Part shown: one piece after another, positions 62,868 through 64,000 of the stretch | Numbering within the stretch: the stretch's first letter is position 1 | Layout: every line of letters begins with the position of its first letter | From: Parus major | Lineage: Eukaryota > Chordata > Aves > Passeriformes > Paridae | DNA length: 64,000 nt | Assembly (NCBI RefSeq): GCF_001522545.3 | Contig: NC_031772.1 | Coordinates: 1,441,707-1,505,706, forward strand | Direction: 5' to 3' | The notes under the pieces: model-generated | Seen by the model: the letters and a program-made list of their open reading frames with translations, nothing else | What the model was told of the DNA's origin: nothing | The model's database searches: none | Made by a program: the position numbers and the translations under genes

Positions 62868-64000
62868 ATATACCCACACACACAAAGATCTTGCCTGAAG
62901 CTACTTATTTCCATTGTTAATTACAGAACTTACTGTGGAAAGCAAGGAATGGTATCTGGCTCATAAAAATGCTTAGTAATTGTTAAGAATTAAGAAAAGA
63001 ACTCATCTAATTTAAGATATATCTCTCAATTAGCCTTGTGATATTTTTGTGCATTATGTTTACTGTGCAGAGTTTCTCCACAAGGAATCAGATAATACAC
63101 ATTGGTTATCATTTTGCTTCGCTACATGAAAGTGACAAAGTTACATTATAAAGGAAAAAGAAATAGACCCTTGCAGATCCAGGGGAATCGAGAGCAAGCA
63201 GTTAAAAATAAAAATCAAGGAGGACAACATGTGCTCAAAGAAGTCAAACTTTTTACTTAATTTTGACCTCATTCACAGGGATTTTGGTTTTTCTGTCAAA
63301 AGTCCATAATTTCAACACACCTCAAAACAAAAAATCAAGTCAGGTACTCGTCATAAGCTCATTTTTAACGTGGTCACTAATGGCTGGATCAAGCCTCAGT
63401 GAAGCTTGAGGCTTCTGCAAGCAGATAAAATCTGGTGTAGGAACAGAATAATTATAAATTGCAGGATTTTAGCTATGTGCTCTTCTGGCACTTCTGTGAA
63501 CTTGTACAGAGGATTTTCAGCTTTTATTAACAAGTAAAACTCCACAGCCATCTCACCACTCTTCAGTGCAACAGTAACATTTATATTCCCTTTCTGAAAT
63601 CACAGCAGGTGAGCAGCATAAAACAAAGTCAAAGTGAAAAACATTAACTGCCTGCAATTCAGGAAGTTAACTCACACTTGTAAGTAGATTAATCGAAAAT
63701 AGCTCAGCCATTTTCATCCTCAGCTGCCCACACTGCCCCTCTCCAGGATTGCTGCCAATCCACCAGGAACAAGCAATGCCAATTGGAGCAACTCAGTTGT
63801 TGATCTAGCACGGAATTATGAACTGAAGCTGGCACAGGTTGCACTGACATCCACAGGCTATGCCCCAAATCCATTTTCTTTTCAAAACAGTTCCTTAGAG
63901 AAGTTTTCAATAAGGAAACAAACATTGCAGCAACTCTTAAATGCCAAAGTGCCATACAAACTGCAGAGCAAACCCACAAAAAGTCATCAGGACTCTCAGG

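Larger units (their letters stand above)
56951..64000. other. Unique AT-rich noncoding sequence, no gene recognised
   Basis: Frames of 60-117 codons occur on both strands without domains. The longest (57277-57630, plus) overlaps a 111-codon minus frame and has no known motif. Two AT-rich short repeats are listed separately. The part at 62250-62560 is free of low complexity and could be conserved noncoding sequence, but that cannot be judged from one species. Confidence 0.6.

Noticed and set aside
1..64000. CRISPR arrays, tRNA or rRNA genes, operons
   Set aside because: No regularly spaced repeats with unique spacers, no tRNA T-loop (GTTCRA) plus acceptor pairing noticed, and no rRNA-like sequence. 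The sequence is vertebrate in character.

Overview
The window looks like a stretch of bird nuclear genome, probably a songbird, that is intergenic or deep intronic. Three things point to birds. A CR1 LINE 3' end with the typical avian tail lies at about 30546-30786, and a second CR1 tail lies at 48641-48708. Solo LTRs of avian endogenous-retrovirus type are present, two of them with clean 6-bp target-site duplications. The background is AT-rich and CpG-poor, with short, scattered repeats and no dense mammalian-type SINE or LINE cover. There is no sign of bacterial or viral gene organisation. I found no protein-coding gene, tRNA, rRNA or CRISPR array that I can support. The longest open frames without gaps are 160-170 codons, show no domain or conserved motif, and fall in GC-richer pockets or repeats. 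Longer frames exist only because they run through N gaps.

Layout. 1-5000: unique sequence with a degenerate 21-bp minisatellite (563-650), a perfect 40-bp AT palindrome (3774-3813), a small CpG-bearing pocket (3295-3430) and a 74-bp minisatellite (4541-4757). 4992-5886: an assembly gap running into a GGGAT pentamer array, then a 139-bp segment present twice (5316-5454 and 5748-5886) with an LTR-like promoter element between the copies. 7192-7809: a gap followed by an AT-rich heptamer array. 7810-24002: a long unique stretch without a gene, with a few possible splice-flanked exons (8995-9075, 10143-10169, 12046-12153 minus). 24003-24590: a CTCCT pentamer array running into a gap. 24591-41279: unique sequence with the CR1 fragment, a 67-68-bp A/C-rich minisatellite (31364-31560) and a T29 tract. 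41280-41752: a gap with no repeat at its edges. 47331-47697 and 51207-51562: two independent insertions of one LTR family, both on the minus strand. Between them lie three short open segments on the minus strand ending in good splice donors. 56480-56950: probably a very old dispersed amniote repeat. From there to 64000 I see only unique AT-rich sequence.

No genes work together here. What can be read is history: which insertion is older (from loss of CpGs), a local duplication broken by an LTR, and places where simple repeats stopped the assembly. I did not find a new biological system. The exon candidates and the asymmetric CpG decay around the 5.5-kb LTR are the most useful leads, and both are modest.
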